Source: Zhihengliuella sp. ISTPL4
GTDB taxonomy: Bacteria; Actinomycetota; Actinomycetes; Actinomycetales; Microbacteriaceae
Reading direction: 5' to 3'
DNA length: 64,000 nt
NCBI RefSeq assembly: GCF_002848265.1
Contig: NZ_CP025422.1
Coordinates: 62,001-126,000 of the forward strand
Made by a program: the position numbers and the translations under genes. Positions 9,227 through 17,917 of the stretch are shown here, one piece after another. The first letter of the stretch is position 1. Each line of letters starts with the position of its first letter. Below the pieces are notes generated by a model, which saw only the letters and a list, made by a program, of their open reading frames with translations, was not told the DNA's origin and did no database searches.

Positions 9227-10828
9227 GTGAGGAGCGAGTACTCGACGCCGGGCCGATACGGGCCCAAGGAGGTCGCCACGGGCGCGCGCGGGATGGTCGT
9301 GAGCTCCGAGCCGATCGCCGTGGAGGCGGGCGCTGCGGTGCTGCGCGACGGGGGCAACGCCCTCGACGCGGCCCTGGCGGTGGCGGCGACGCAGCTGGTG
9401 ACCGAACCGCACATGACCTCGCTGACCGGGGGGATCTCGCTGGTCTACCGCGAGGCGTCGACCGGGCGGGCGGCCTACCTGTCGGGCAACGTGAACGCTC
9501 CGCTGGCCGAGCTGCCCGACTTCGGCGGCGCGGACCTGACCCGTGCGCGGGGAGTGCCCGTGCCGGGATGGTGGCCGGCGTTCGTCGCGGCTCAGGAGCG
9601 GTTCGGCACGATGTCGGTCGGCCGTCTCCTCGCTCCGGCCATCGATGTCGCCCGCGAGGGGTTCGCGGTGTCGCCCTATCTCTTCGGCGAGATGTACAAC
9701 GCCCGGCAGAACCTGGGGCGCCATCCGCAGTCGCGCGCGATGTACTTCCGTGACGGCTCCCTGATCGGACCGGGCCAGGCGCTGGTGCAGGAGCAGGTGG
9801 CGCGGACGCTCGAGCGGCTGCGCGACGAGGGCATGCACTACTACCGCGGGGACTTCGCCCGCGCGTTCTGCGCGGCGAGCGACGCCGACGGCGGCGTCAT
9901 CACCCCCGAGGACTTCGACGCTTACGCCCCTGAGTGGGCGGATCCGGTTCGCGGGACGTACCGCGGCTTCGAGATCATCGGCTCGGCGCCGCCCGACGAC
10001 GGCGGACTGCAGCTGGTCGAGGCGTTCAACATCCTGGAGAACCTCGACATCGCCTCGCTGGGTCCGGCGAGCGCCTCACCGGAGACGCTGTCGGCGCTGA
10101 TCGCGGTGCACAACGCCGTCTACTACGCGCCGCCTCGGGAGCGACGCTTCCGCGAGAACCACCGTGTCATGGACGTGCTGCTCTCGAAGGACTACGCGAA
10201 GCAGCGCTTCGAGCTGCTCGACACCCTCGCCGCTCCGTCCGCGGGCGCACCGCCGACGCCGGGCACGATCCACCTGTCGGTGGTGGATGCCGATCACAAC
10301 GTCGCGACGTTGACGCACTCGCACATGGCCTCGCCGTGGGTGAACGGACTCTTCGCGGAGGGCTTCCAGCTCGCGGGCGGCGGCTCGTTCTTCCAACGCG
10401 TGATGCCGCAACCGGGGGAGCGGGCGACCATCTACCTCGCACCGAGCATGGTGCTGCGGGACGGAGCGCCCGTGATCGCCTCGGGTTCGCCCTCGGTGTC
10501 GCTCGTGGCCTGCGTGCTGCAGAACCTGGTCAACCTCATGGACTTCGGCATGCCGATCGAGCAGAGCGTGGCCGAGCCGCGATTCGGCGCACGCCCTCAT
10601 GACCCGGCGCGGGGATGGGTGCCCGGCACGACCCTCGAGTCGGGTTTCCCGGAAGCGGTGCTGCGGGACGTGCGGAGATGGGCCGGTGCGAACCGGCTCT
10701 GGACGCGGGACATAGGCCCGTGGAACTCGATGACCGGCAACTTCGACGGGATCACGATCGATCCGACGACCGGCGAGATGCGCTCCTGCGGCGATCCGCG
10801 TCGCATGGGCGTCGCGGTGGCCGTCTGA
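9227..10828 (+). CDS. Gamma-glutamyltransferase family protein, divergent
   Basis: A 533-residue Ntn-hydrolase of the gamma-glutamyltranspeptidase family, expected to be made as a proenzyme that cleaves itself before the catalytic threonine. The likely nucleophile is Thr347 in GTIHLSVVD, where classical enzymes have TTHxSVVD. The oxyanion/glycine region reads ASGSPSVSL instead of GSPGG. GTG 9227 is chosen for its AGAGGAG site 6 nt upstream. No signal peptide is evident, so it may be cytoplasmic, acting on peptides brought in by the preceding importer. The changed motifs suggest an altered acyl donor, such as a cephalosporin-acylase-like or oxamate-amidohydrolase-like substrate, rather than glutathione itself. 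Confidence 0.85.
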   Translation: MRSEYSTPGRYGPKEVATGARGMVVSSEPIAVEAGAAVLRDGGNALDAALAVAATQLVTEPHMTSLTGGISLVYREASTGRAAYLSGNVNAPLAELPDFGGADLTRARGVPVPGWWPAFVAAQERFGTMSVGRLLAPAIDVAREGFAVSPYLFGEMYNARQNLGRHPQSRAMYFRDGSLIGPGQALVQEQVARTLERLRDEGMHYYRGDFARAFCAASDADGGVITPEDFDAYAPEWADPVRGTYRGFEIIGSAPPDDGGLQLVEAFNILENLDIASLGPASASPETLSALIAVHNAVYYAPPRERRFRENHRVMDVLLSKDYAKQRFELLDTLAAPSAGAPPTPGTIHLSVVDADHNVATLTHSHMASPWVNGLFAEGFQLAGGGSFFQRVMPQPGERATIYLAPSMVLRDGAPVIASGSPSVSLVACVLQNLVNLMDFGMPIEQSVAEPRFGARPHDPARGWVPGTTLESGFPEAVLRDVRRWAGANRLWTRDIGPWNSMTGNFDGITIDPTTGEMRSCGDPRRMGVAVAV

Positions 10829-10841
10829 CGTCGTCCATCGG

Positions 10842-11185
10842 TCACGGATGCCGGAGACGGGCGCGCGCCGAGAGGCCCTCGCCGTCGGGACGCGCGTCGA
10901 TCTCGAAGACGCAGATCTCCCCCAGTCCTGCGGCGATTCATGCTCGGTGCCCACGAGCCATACGGCGAGCATGCACCCGGGGTCGCCGCTCGCGCTCACC
11001 GTGACCTCGAGCCTGCCGTTCCGCGGCACCCACAGCAGCCGGGTCGGGGTCTCGGTCCGGACGGTCAGGCCGTCAGGGCGGTGGCGATGCGTGCCGCGCG
11101 CGGATCCGACGGGCCCGCTGAACGACCCGGTCAGCAGATTCTCCCATCGGATGCCGCGCATCCGGAACCAAACAAAGCCAAACAA
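10842..11185 (-). pseudogene. Frameshifted and truncated gene remnant
   Basis: On the minus strand a protein-like sequence starts around 11159 (MRGIRWENLLTGSF) and runs about 80 residues in one frame to QDWG near 10920. It then continues in another frame as GEICVFEIDARPDGEG and stops at 10842-10844. A single lost base in the C-run at about 10919-10925 would join the two parts. The joined reading resembles the N-terminal half of a roughly 180-residue beta-sandwich-like protein common in actinobacteria, with the C-terminal half missing. I do not recognise its function. No other gene is seen between 10829 and 11248. Confidence 0.5.
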
Positions 11186-11217
11186 CAGTTGACAGGCTTT
11201 GTTTAGTTATGTTTTGC
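11170..11217 (+). promoter_or_regulatory. Promoter with inverted repeat and GTTT-rich operator
   Basis: A -35 box TTGACA (11189-11194) lies inside a perfect 10-bp inverted repeat, AAACAAAGCC (11170-11179) and GGCTTTGTTT (11195-11204). The stretch 11197-11217 fits CTTTGTTTnnnTwTGTTTTrC, also found at 26431-26451. A convincing -10 box is not seen. Tandem TTTGTTT-type repeats are usual for DeoR-family operators, and a DeoR gene lies at 19064. Confidence 0.6.
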
Positions 11218-11248
11218 TTTGGATAACTTCACTTCAGGGGGAATCCAG

Positions 11249-12406
11249 ATGGACAGCGACGTCATCGTCATCGGACTCGGAGCAGCCGGTTCCGCCGCAC
11301 TCCGTGCAGCCGCACGACGCGGCGTGCGCTGCCTCGGCATCGAGCAGTTCGACATCGCCCACGACCGGGGCTCCTCCCACGGCCGCTCGCGTCTGTTCCG
11401 CAGCGGCACCTCCGAGGGCCCGGAGTACGTCGACCTCGCCGCCCGGTCCCGTCAGCTCTGGAGCGAGCTCGAGCAGGAGACCGGCGAGGAGATCGTCACG
11501 GTCGTCGGCGGCCTCAGCATCGCGGATGCCGGCTCGCCGCTGCTTTCCGACGTGCGCGCCGCCATGGACGCCCGGGACCTCCCGTACGAGACCCTCGACG
11601 CGGCGACGCTCCGGTCGCGGTACCCCCAGCATCATGTGACCGACGGCGATGTCGGGGTGCTCGATCCCGGCACGGGCGTCGTGCGCCCCGAGCTGGCGAT
11701 CCGCCTGAGCGTCGAGGCGGCACGGCGTGCGGGCGCCGAGGTGCGCACGGGTGTGCGGGCGGTCGACATCGCGGAGCGCGGCGACCGGGTCGAGGTGCGC
11801 CTCAGCGACGGATCGAGCGTCTCCGGCTCCCAGGTCGTGGTGGCCGCCGGCGCCTGGACCTCCCGACTGCAGCCGGACTATTCGGTGCCGCTCGTCGTCC
11901 GCCGCGCCGTGCTCAGCTGGTTCCACCCGCGCGAGGGGGCGGAGCACCGCTTCACGTCCGACGTGTTCCCGGTGTTCACCCGCGAGCTCGGCGACGTCAC
12001 CGGGTGGGGTGCTCCGGTGATCGACGAGTACGGCGTCAAGATCGGTCTGCACGACCAGGCCGGGTTTGAGATCGACGACCCGGCGGCGAACGACCCGGAG
12101 GTCGCGTCGTGGGAGCTGGAGCGGGTCGAGGCCTTCTGTGCCGCGCAGTTCGCCGACCTCGTCCCCGTCGCCCGACACGCCCGCGGCTGCATGATCACCC
12201 TGACCCCTGACGAGCGCTTCGCCATCGGCCGGCTCCAGCCGCAGTCCCGCATCGTCACCCTGGCCGCCTGCTCGGGCCACGGGTTCAAGCACTCGGCCGC
12301 CGTCGGCGAGCTCGGCGTGCAGATCGCCCTGGACGAGCAGCCGACCGTCGACCCGAGCCCGTTCGACCCCACCCGATACACCCACCAGAAAGAGGCAGTC
12401 CAATGA
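11249..12406 (+). CDS. FAD-dependent oxidase, sarcosine/fructosyl-amino-acid oxidase type
   Basis: A 385-residue flavoprotein of the DAO/monomeric sarcosine oxidase family, which oxidises secondary amines to imines with production of hydrogen peroxide. The N-terminal dinucleotide fold reads VIGLGAAGS. Cys314 in GCMITLTPDERF matches the cysteine that binds FAD covalently in this family, and CSGHGFKHS closes the flavin site. ATG 11249 follows AGGGGGA. The family includes sarcosine, N-methyltryptophan and bacterial fructosyl-amino-acid oxidases of this size. It starts a tight operon with an amino acid importer, sugar kinases, an aldolase and a reductase, which favours a glycated amino acid substrate. 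Substrate choice is inference. Confidence 0.88.
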   Translation: MDSDVIVIGLGAAGSAALRAAARRGVRCLGIEQFDIAHDRGSSHGRSRLFRSGTSEGPEYVDLAARSRQLWSELEQETGEEIVTVVGGLSIADAGSPLLSDVRAAMDARDLPYETLDAATLRSRYPQHHVTDGDVGVLDPGTGVVRPELAIRLSVEAARRAGAEVRTGVRAVDIAERGDRVEVRLSDGSSVSGSQVVVAAGAWTSRLQPDYSVPLVVRRAVLSWFHPREGAEHRFTSDVFPVFTRELGDVTGWGAPVIDEYGVKIGLHDQAGFEIDDPAANDPEVASWELERVEAFCAAQFADLVPVARHARGCMITLTPDERFAIGRLQPQSRIVTLAACSGHGFKHSAAVGELGVQIALDEQPTVDPSPFDPTRYTHQKEAVQ

Positions 12407-13281
12407 GAGGTAAGAAGCTGTTCAGCACGATGGCCGTGCTGCTCGCCGCATCGCTCGTCGCCGGCTGCGCCGGTCAGAGCTCCGCAGGCTCCGACGACGC
12501 GACCGAGGCCGACTCCGCATCCGCGAAGTACGAGACGGTGAGCCCGGGCGTCATCCAGCTGCTCGTCAACAGCGATGCGGCGCCGTTCGCGTCCGTCGGG
12601 GACGACGACGAGTTCGAGGGGTTCGACGTCGCGCTCCTCACCGAGGTCGCCGATCGTATCGGCGTCGATCTTGAGATCCGCACGCAGGAGTTCGACACCA
12701 TCCTGCCGACCGTCGCGATCGGACAGGCGGATGCCGCGGCGTCCTCCATCGCCGATACGGCGGAGCGCCGCGAGACGGTGACCTTTTCGCTGCCGACGTA
12801 CACCGGCGTGATGTCGATCACGGTCCCCACCGAGTCCGACGTCGAGGAGGCCGACGACCTCGCCGGCAAGAAGATCGGCGTGAAGTCCGCGAGCCGCAAC
12901 GCGGAGTACGCCGAGCAGTACTTCACGGAGTCCGAGCTCATCTACTTCCCCGCCGAGGCCCCGATGTTCAACGCCCTCCAGGCCGGCAACATCGATGCCG
13001 CGTTCTTCGACGGCCAGGCCGCCGACAAGTATGTGAACCAGTACGACGTGCGCATCGCCTTCTCGGCGGTCAACGACGACAACATCGGGGCGGCGATCGT
13101 GCTGCGTCAGGATGCCGATGAGCTGCGTGCCGCGATCAACGAGGCGCTGCGCGAGATCCTCGCCGACGGCACCTACGAGGAGATTTTCACCACCTGGGTG
13201 ACCACGGAGCCGGTGGAGCGTCAGCTGGACTTCCTCACCGGCTACTACGCCGACCACCCGGAAGACACCTATCCGAACTGA
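12403..13281 (+). CDS. Amino acid ABC transporter substrate-binding lipoprotein (family 3)
   Basis: A 292-residue periplasmic-type binding protein of the polar amino acid class. The lipobox is LVAGC with Cys22. The family-3 pattern is clear: FEGFDVALLTEVADRIGVDLE, IADTAERRE and KKIGVKSAS. The start overlaps the oxidase stop (ATGA), so import and oxidation are coupled. A strong hairpin follows before the permease gene. The ligand could be an amino acid, an opine or an Amadori compound; the operon favours one of the last two. Confidence 0.93.
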   Translation: MRGKKLFSTMAVLLAASLVAGCAGQSSAGSDDATEADSASAKYETVSPGVIQLLVNSDAAPFASVGDDDEFEGFDVALLTEVADRIGVDLEIRTQEFDTILPTVAIGQADAAASSIADTAERRETVTFSLPTYTGVMSITVPTESDVEEADDLAGKKIGVKSASRNAEYAEQYFTESELIYFPAEAPMFNALQAGNIDAAFFDGQAADKYVNQYDVRIAFSAVNDDNIGAAIVLRQDADELRAAINEALREILADGTYEEIFTTWVTTEPVERQLDFLTGYYADHPEDTYPN

Positions 13282-13287
13282 GTTCTC

Positions 13288-13323
13288 GAGGGAGGGGCGC
13301 CCGCCGTGGGCGTCCCCTCCCTC
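13288..13323 (+). other. Strong intercistronic stem-loop after the binding-protein gene
   Basis: GAGGGAGGGGCGCCC (13288-13302) pairs with GGGCGTCCCCTCCCTC (13308-13323) apart from one bulged T, with a 5-nt loop. There is no T-run, so it is more likely an mRNA-stabilising or attenuating element that lets the binding protein be made in excess of the permease and ATPase. Confidence 0.7.
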
Positions 13324-13341
13324 CCTGAGACGGGATGAGCC

Positions 13342-14100
13342 ATGAGCGACTTCTTCACCATGTTCTTCAACCTCGAGTACATGCTCGCGGTGCTGCCCGA
13401 CCTCATCGGGGTCGGACTCCTCAACACACTGATCCTCGCGGTCGCCGCCACGGTGATCGCGCTCGTGATCGGCATGCTCGTCGCGATGGCCCTCATCTCC
13501 CGCCACCGCTGGCTGCGCTGGCCCGCGCAGGGCTACATCGATCTGCTCCGCGGTCTGCCAACGATCCTCACGATCTTCCTCATCGGCCAGGGCCTGCCCT
13601 ACATGGGCTTCACGTTCCTCGGCACCAGCGCCTACCCCTACGGCATCGCCGCCCTCGGACTCATCGCCTCCGCCTACATGGCCGAGATCTTCCGCTCAGG
13701 CATCCAGAGCATCCACCACGGGCAGCTGGAGGCCGCGCGCGCCATGGGCATGCCCTACGGCCTCGCGATGCGCATGATCGTCATCCCCCAGGGAGTGCGC
13801 AACGTGTTCCCGGCGCTCACCAACCAGTTCATCAGCATCATCAAGGACACCAGTCTCGTGTACGTGCTCGGTCTGGCCCTCGGCGAGCGCGAGCTCTACC
13901 GCATCGGTCAGGACATGTCGCAGCGCGTCGGCAACCTGTCGCCACTGGTGGCCGCCGGCATCGTCTACCTCATCATCACCATCCCGCTCACGCACTACGT
14001 CAACTGGCTCGACCGCCGGCTGCGCACGGGGAAGATCCCCGTCGTCGCCGAAGAGCCCGCCGTCCCCGGCGACACCCCCACGAAGGCGGTCACCGCATGA
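13342..14100 (+). CDS. Amino acid ABC transporter permease
   Basis: A 252-residue permease of the HisM/GlnP family with several membrane helices and the conserved loop [21 protein letters not shown] followed by [10 protein letters not shown], typical of polar amino acid importers. It forms a homodimer or pairs with itself, as no second permease is present. The stop overlaps the ATPase start. A second ATG 21 nt upstream-adjacent in sequence (13335) lies in another frame and is not used. Confidence 0.93.
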   Translation: MSDFFTMFFNLEYMLAVLPDLIGVGLLNTLILAVAATVIALVIGMLVAMALISRHRWLRWPAQGYIDLLRGLPTILTIFLIGQGLPYMGFTFLGTSAYPYGIAALGLIASAYMAEIFRSGIQSIHHGQLEAARAMGMPYGLAMRMIVIPQGVRNVFPALTNQFISIIKDTSLVYVLGLALGERELYRIGQDMSQRVGNLSPLVAAGIVYLIITIPLTHYVNWLDRRLRTGKIPVVAEEPAVPGDTPTKAVTA

Positions 14101-14828
14101 ATCCTCTCGTCCGCATCGACGGCCTGGTCAAGGCGTTCGGCTCCCACACCGTGCTCAAGGGCATCGATCTCACGGTCGGGCAGGGGGAGGTCGTGTGCAT
14201 CATCGGCCCCTCCGGCTCGGGCAAGTCGACCCTCCTCCGCAGCATCAACCTCCTCGAGGTGCCCTCGGACGGCACGATCACGGTCGGGGACTCGGTCATC
14301 ACCGACCCGAAGACCGACATCAACGCCGTGCGAGCCCGCGTGGGCATGGTGTTCCAGAGCTTCAACCTCTTCCCGCACATGACGGTGCTCGAGAACATCA
14401 CGGTCTCGCTGCGGAAGGTGCGCGGGCTCTCCGCCGGCGAGGCGACCCGCATCGCCGAGGAGCGACTGGCCGACGTGGGTCTGTCGATGAAGGCGAGCAG
14501 TCGCCCGATCAGCCTCTCGGGCGGGCAGCAGCAGCGCGTCGCGATCGCCCGCGCGCTCGCCATGGAGCCCGAGCTCATGCTGTTCGACGAGGTGACCTCG
14601 GCGCTCGACCCCGAGCTGGTCAAGGGCGTGCTGAACATCATGTCGTCGCTGGCCGCGGGCGGGATGACGATGGTGGTCGTGACCCACGAGATGGGCTTCG
14701 CGCGTCAGGTCGCCGACCGCGTCGTCTTCATGGACGGCGGTGTGGTCGTCGAGGAGAACACGCCGGACGAGCTGTTCGGCAACCCGCAGTCCGAGCGACT
14801 TCAGCGCTTCCTCTCCGAGGTGCTGTAG
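14097..14828 (+). CDS. Amino acid ABC transporter ATPase
   Basis: A 243-residue ATPase of the GlnQ/HisP class. Walker A GPSGSGKS is at residues 37-44, followed by the Q-loop [15 protein letters not shown], signature LSGGQQQRV and Walker [13 protein letters not shown], then the switch histidine in VVTHEMGFA. It energises the preceding permease. Its TAG stop shares one base with the GTG start of the kinase gene, so the importer and sugar enzymes are one transcript. Confidence 0.95.
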   Translation: MNPLVRIDGLVKAFGSHTVLKGIDLTVGQGEVVCIIGPSGSGKSTLLRSINLLEVPSDGTITVGDSVITDPKTDINAVRARVGMVFQSFNLFPHMTVLENITVSLRKVRGLSAGEATRIAEERLADVGLSMKASSRPISLSGGQQQRVAIARALAMEPELMLFDEVTSALDPELVKGVLNIMSSLAAGGMTMVVVTHEMGFARQVADRVVFMDGGVVVEENTPDELFGNPQSERLQRFLSEVL

Positions 14829-15859
14829 TGACGCACCAGACGCCGCCGACGCCCGCGTGGTGGCCGGCCCCTTCCGACCTCCCGCTGATGGTTGTCGGCC
14901 CCAACCCGGCGATGGACCGTCTCCAGGTGATCGGACAGCTCGAGCCGGGAGCCGTGCACCGCGTGCGCACGGTCGCCGCACGGGCGGGCGGCAAGTCGTT
15001 CATCGTGGCGCGCAGCATCCGCGCCCTCGGCCCGCACGTCGAGCTGTTCGGCTTCCTCGGAGGAGCGGCAGGGCAACTCGCCCGGAAGGAGTGCACCGAG
15101 CTGGGGATGGGCGACCGGCATACCCCGATCGCCGCGGACACCCGCATCACCCCGGTCGTCGTCGAGGCGAAGACGGGTCGCAGCACCGTGTTCAACGAGC
15201 CGGGGCCGCCGCTCACGGCGGACGAGCAGGCCGCGTTCCGAGCGGCTGTCGACGACGCGCTCGTCGCAGGCCGTGTCGTGGTGTGCACGGGAAGCCTGCC
15301 GCCCGACCTCGAACCCGACACCTACGCTCGGATCGTGGGGGTGGCGAACGAGCGGGGGGCGTACGCCGCGGTCGACGCGAGCGGCACGGTCCTCCGCGAG
15401 ACGCTGGCCGCACATCCGTGGCTGGTGAAGTGCAACCGGCACGAGTTCGAGGGCGTCCTGAAAGAGGATGCCGAGCACGACGACGCCGCGATCCGCGAGC
15501 GCATGCGAGCGCTGGTCGCCGACGGCGTGGGCATCGTCATTGTCACGATGGGGGCGCGGAGCTTCCTCGTCGCGACGGCCGACGGCGTGTGGTCCGTGAC
15601 GGTCCCCACCGTGCCGACGGTGAACGCGACCGGCTCGGGAGACACGTTCCTCGCCGCGTTCATCGCTTCGGTCAAGCTAGGTGCGACCTTCGCCGATGCG
15701 CTCGCCGCGGCGGCCGCGGGTGGGGCATTCAACGCCGCACGACTCGAGCCGGGGTTGATCCCGGGCGCGGAGCTGGCTCCCCTCGCGGAGCAAATCGGTT
15801 TCACGCGGATCGACGGCGCCTCCGCGGCCCGGGCGACCGCCGAGGTCCGCAGCGCATGA
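14828..15859 (+). CDS. PfkB-family sugar kinase (1-phosphofructokinase/tagatose-6-P kinase-like)
   Basis: A 343-residue ribokinase-fold kinase. The N-terminal region NPAMDRLQVIGQLEPGAVHR resembles 1-phosphofructokinase and tagatose-6-phosphate kinase. The C-terminal PfkB signature is NATGSGDTF with the catalytic base Asp272. GTG 14828 overlaps the previous stop by one base; later ATG codons would remove the first strand. Followed by an FGGY kinase and a class II aldolase, it likely makes a ketose bisphosphate for cleavage. Confidence 0.85.
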   Translation: MTHQTPPTPAWWPAPSDLPLMVVGPNPAMDRLQVIGQLEPGAVHRVRTVAARAGGKSFIVARSIRALGPHVELFGFLGGAAGQLARKECTELGMGDRHTPIAADTRITPVVVEAKTGRSTVFNEPGPPLTADEQAAFRAAVDDALVAGRVVVCTGSLPPDLEPDTYARIVGVANERGAYAAVDASGTVLRETLAAHPWLVKCNRHEFEGVLKEDAEHDDAAIRERMRALVADGVGIVIVTMGARSFLVATADGVWSVTVPTVPTVNATGSGDTFLAAFIASVKLGATFADALAAAAAGGAFNAARLEPGLIPGAELAPLAEQIGFTRIDGASAARATAEVRSA

Positions 15860-17058
15860 GCGTGCATCTCGGCGTCGACATCGGGTCGACGAGGACCAAA
15901 CTCATCCTGTGGGACGAGACCGACAGTATCGTCGGGCGGGCGTCCGCGCCCACGCCCGTGGTGCGCGGAGCGGTCGATCGGCGAGATCACGAGGCGGTCT
16001 GGGGCGTCCTCACCGGGCTCGCCGCCGAGCTGCCGCCGTCGCTGCGGCGCGAGGTGGTCGCGGTCGCCGTCGCCTCCGTCGGCGAGGAGATCGTCCTGCT
16101 GTCGGAGGAGGGGCGCTCGCTGCGTCCCACCCCGTGCTGGTACACGCTGTCGCCTCTGCACACCGACGGCGATTCCGTGCGGCGCATCCTCAGCTGGCAG
16201 CTCTTCGCCGATCTGCGCGCCGCTGCTTCCGAGACGCTCTCGGACGCGGCATCCTTCACCGACCTCGGCAGCGGCATCACCATGCGGCTCGCCGGGCTCC
16301 CGGCCGCCGAGGCCGTCATGGACCGCTCCCACGCCTCGCGCACCGGCCTGCTCACCCCGGACGGGGATTGGGACGCCGACCAGCTGCGGGCCAGCGGCGC
16401 CGCCCTCGTGACCGCGCCGCCGCGACTGGTGGAGTCCGGCGCGCAGGTCGGGGTCATCGCCCCCGACGTGGCGGAGGCGTGGGGTCTGCCCCACGGCGTC
16501 CGCATCCACGCCGGAGGCCACGATCATTTCTGCGGCGCGCTCGCCGCCGGTGTCCGTCGAGCGGGTGACGTGTTCGTCTCGGTCGGCACCTCCGAGTCGA
16601 TCGTGCAGCTGATCGACCGCGCCCGGCTGCGGACGATCGAGGATCCCGGCGAGCACGGGTTCTACGTCGTCGGCGGGCTGGGCTACCTGCACCGATCGCA
16701 GCCCTCTGGCCGCGAAATCGCGGGCCTGCTCGAGACGCACCGCGGTCCCGACATCGCCGACCTCTACGCCGAGATCGCCGGCTCCGGCGGCGCGTCGATC
16801 TCGCCCGCCGCGACCGCGCTCGACGCGGCGCTCCGCCGACAGGCGCAGAGCTCGGCCGAGCTGGTCGCCGTCCTCACGAGGACCTCCGGCGTGCCGGCCC
16901 GACGCATCGTCATCGGGGGAGTCCCGGTGACCTCTCCGCACTGGCGGGAGCTACGTCGCCGCGCACTCGACGGAGAGGTCGAATTCATCTACGAGCCCGA
17001 GCTTGCGGGCACGGGTGCGGCGATGCTCGCGGCCACGACGACGGAGAACGAACGATGA
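15856..17058 (+). CDS. FGGY-family carbohydrate kinase, short form
   Basis: A 400-residue kinase of the FGGY (xylulokinase/gluconokinase) superfamily, about 100 residues shorter than most members. The first phosphate loop VDIGSTRTKLILWDE is at the N-terminus. The second domain has GGHDHFCGALAAG, VSVGTSESI and RIVIGGVPVTS. The start overlaps the PfkB stop (ATGA) and the stop overlaps the aldolase start. It probably phosphorylates the free sugar released or imported in this pathway; which carbon is phosphorylated is unknown. Confidence 0.85.
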   Translation: MSVHLGVDIGSTRTKLILWDETDSIVGRASAPTPVVRGAVDRRDHEAVWGVLTGLAAELPPSLRREVVAVAVASVGEEIVLLSEEGRSLRPTPCWYTLSPLHTDGDSVRRILSWQLFADLRAAASETLSDAASFTDLGSGITMRLAGLPAAEAVMDRSHASRTGLLTPDGDWDADQLRASGAALVTAPPRLVESGAQVGVIAPDVAEAWGLPHGVRIHAGGHDHFCGALAAGVRRAGDVFVSVGTSESIVQLIDRARLRTIEDPGEHGFYVVGGLGYLHRSQPSGREIAGLLETHRGPDIADLYAEIAGSGGASISPAATALDAALRRQAQSSAELVAVLTRTSGVPARRIVIGGVPVTSPHWRELRRRALDGEVEFIYEPELAGTGAAMLAATTTENER

Positions 17059-17900
17059 CCGTGCACACCACGGCCGCGCTGATCGAGGGATCGGCGGATG
17101 CCGGCCGCGCGGCGGCGGCGTTCAACGTCGTCCAGCTCGAGCACGCGCAGGGGATCGTCGACGGAGCGGAGCGCGCCGGGCATCCCGTAATCCTCCAGCT
17201 GAGCGAGAACACGATCGGCTACCACGGAGGCCCCCGGGCCATCGCCCGTGGCATGCGCGAGGTCGCCGAGTCCGCCGGGGTGCCCGTGGCGCTGCACCTC
17301 GACCACGTCACGAGCTACGAGCTCTGCGCCCGCACGGCCGACCTCGGATTCTCGTCGTTCATGATCGACGCGGCCTCGCTGCCCTACGACGACAACGTGG
17401 CGCTCACGGCTCGCACGGTCGAGATGGCGGCGGCGGACCGACTCTGGGTCGAGTCCGAGCTCGGCGAGGTCGGCGGGAAGGGTGCGCATCAGTCCGGTGC
17501 GCGCACGTCTCCCGACGAGGCCGCGGCGTTCGTCGCAGCCACGGGCATCCACGGTCTCGCCATCGCGATCGGCTCCTCGCACGCGATGAGCGAGAAGACC
17601 GCGACGCTTGATCTCGATCTGCTGACGCGCATCGGCGCGCAGGTCGAGGTGCCGCTCGTGCTGCACGGCTCTTCCGGCGTGCGCGACCAGGATCTGCTAG
17701 CGGCGACCCGCCGCGGCATCCGCAAGGTGAACGTCGGCACCCAGCTCAATCTGGCGTTCACGCAGGCCGTGACCGACGTGCTCGCGAAGCAGCAGCCCCG
17801 CGGGGGCGACCCCCGCATCTACATCGGCGCCGGTCGCGCCGCCATCGCCCATCAGGTGGAGCGCGTGCTCCACCTGCTCGCCGCCGAATCCGCGGCGTGA
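17055..17900 (+). CDS. Class II ketose-bisphosphate aldolase
   Basis: A 281-residue zinc aldolase of the fructose/tagatose-bisphosphate type. The zinc-site motif HLDHV contains His81 and His84 with catalytic Asp83. ESELGEVGGKG and the phosphate-binding LHGSSGV are also present, with NVGTQLN near the end. It would split a ketose 1,6-bisphosphate (or a 1-phosphate) into dihydroxyacetone phosphate and an aldehyde. Position after two kinases supports this. Overlap with the FGGY stop is ATGA. Confidence 0.92.
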   Translation: MTVHTTAALIEGSADAGRAAAAFNVVQLEHAQGIVDGAERAGHPVILQLSENTIGYHGGPRAIARGMREVAESAGVPVALHLDHVTSYELCARTADLGFSSFMIDAASLPYDDNVALTARTVEMAAADRLWVESELGEVGGKGAHQSGARTSPDEAAAFVAATGIHGLAIAIGSSHAMSEKTATLDLDLLTRIGAQVEVPLVLHGSSGVRDQDLLAATRRGIRKVNVGTQLNLAFTQAVTDVLAKQQPRGGDPRIYIGAGRAAIAHQVERVLHLLAAESAA

Positions 17901-17917
17901 CCACGAAAGGAACCCCT

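Noticed and set aside
10848..11192. A 114-codon plus-strand frame in the gap after the GGT gene
   Set aside because: It is antisense to the better-supported gene remnant and has no homologous pattern that I recognise.
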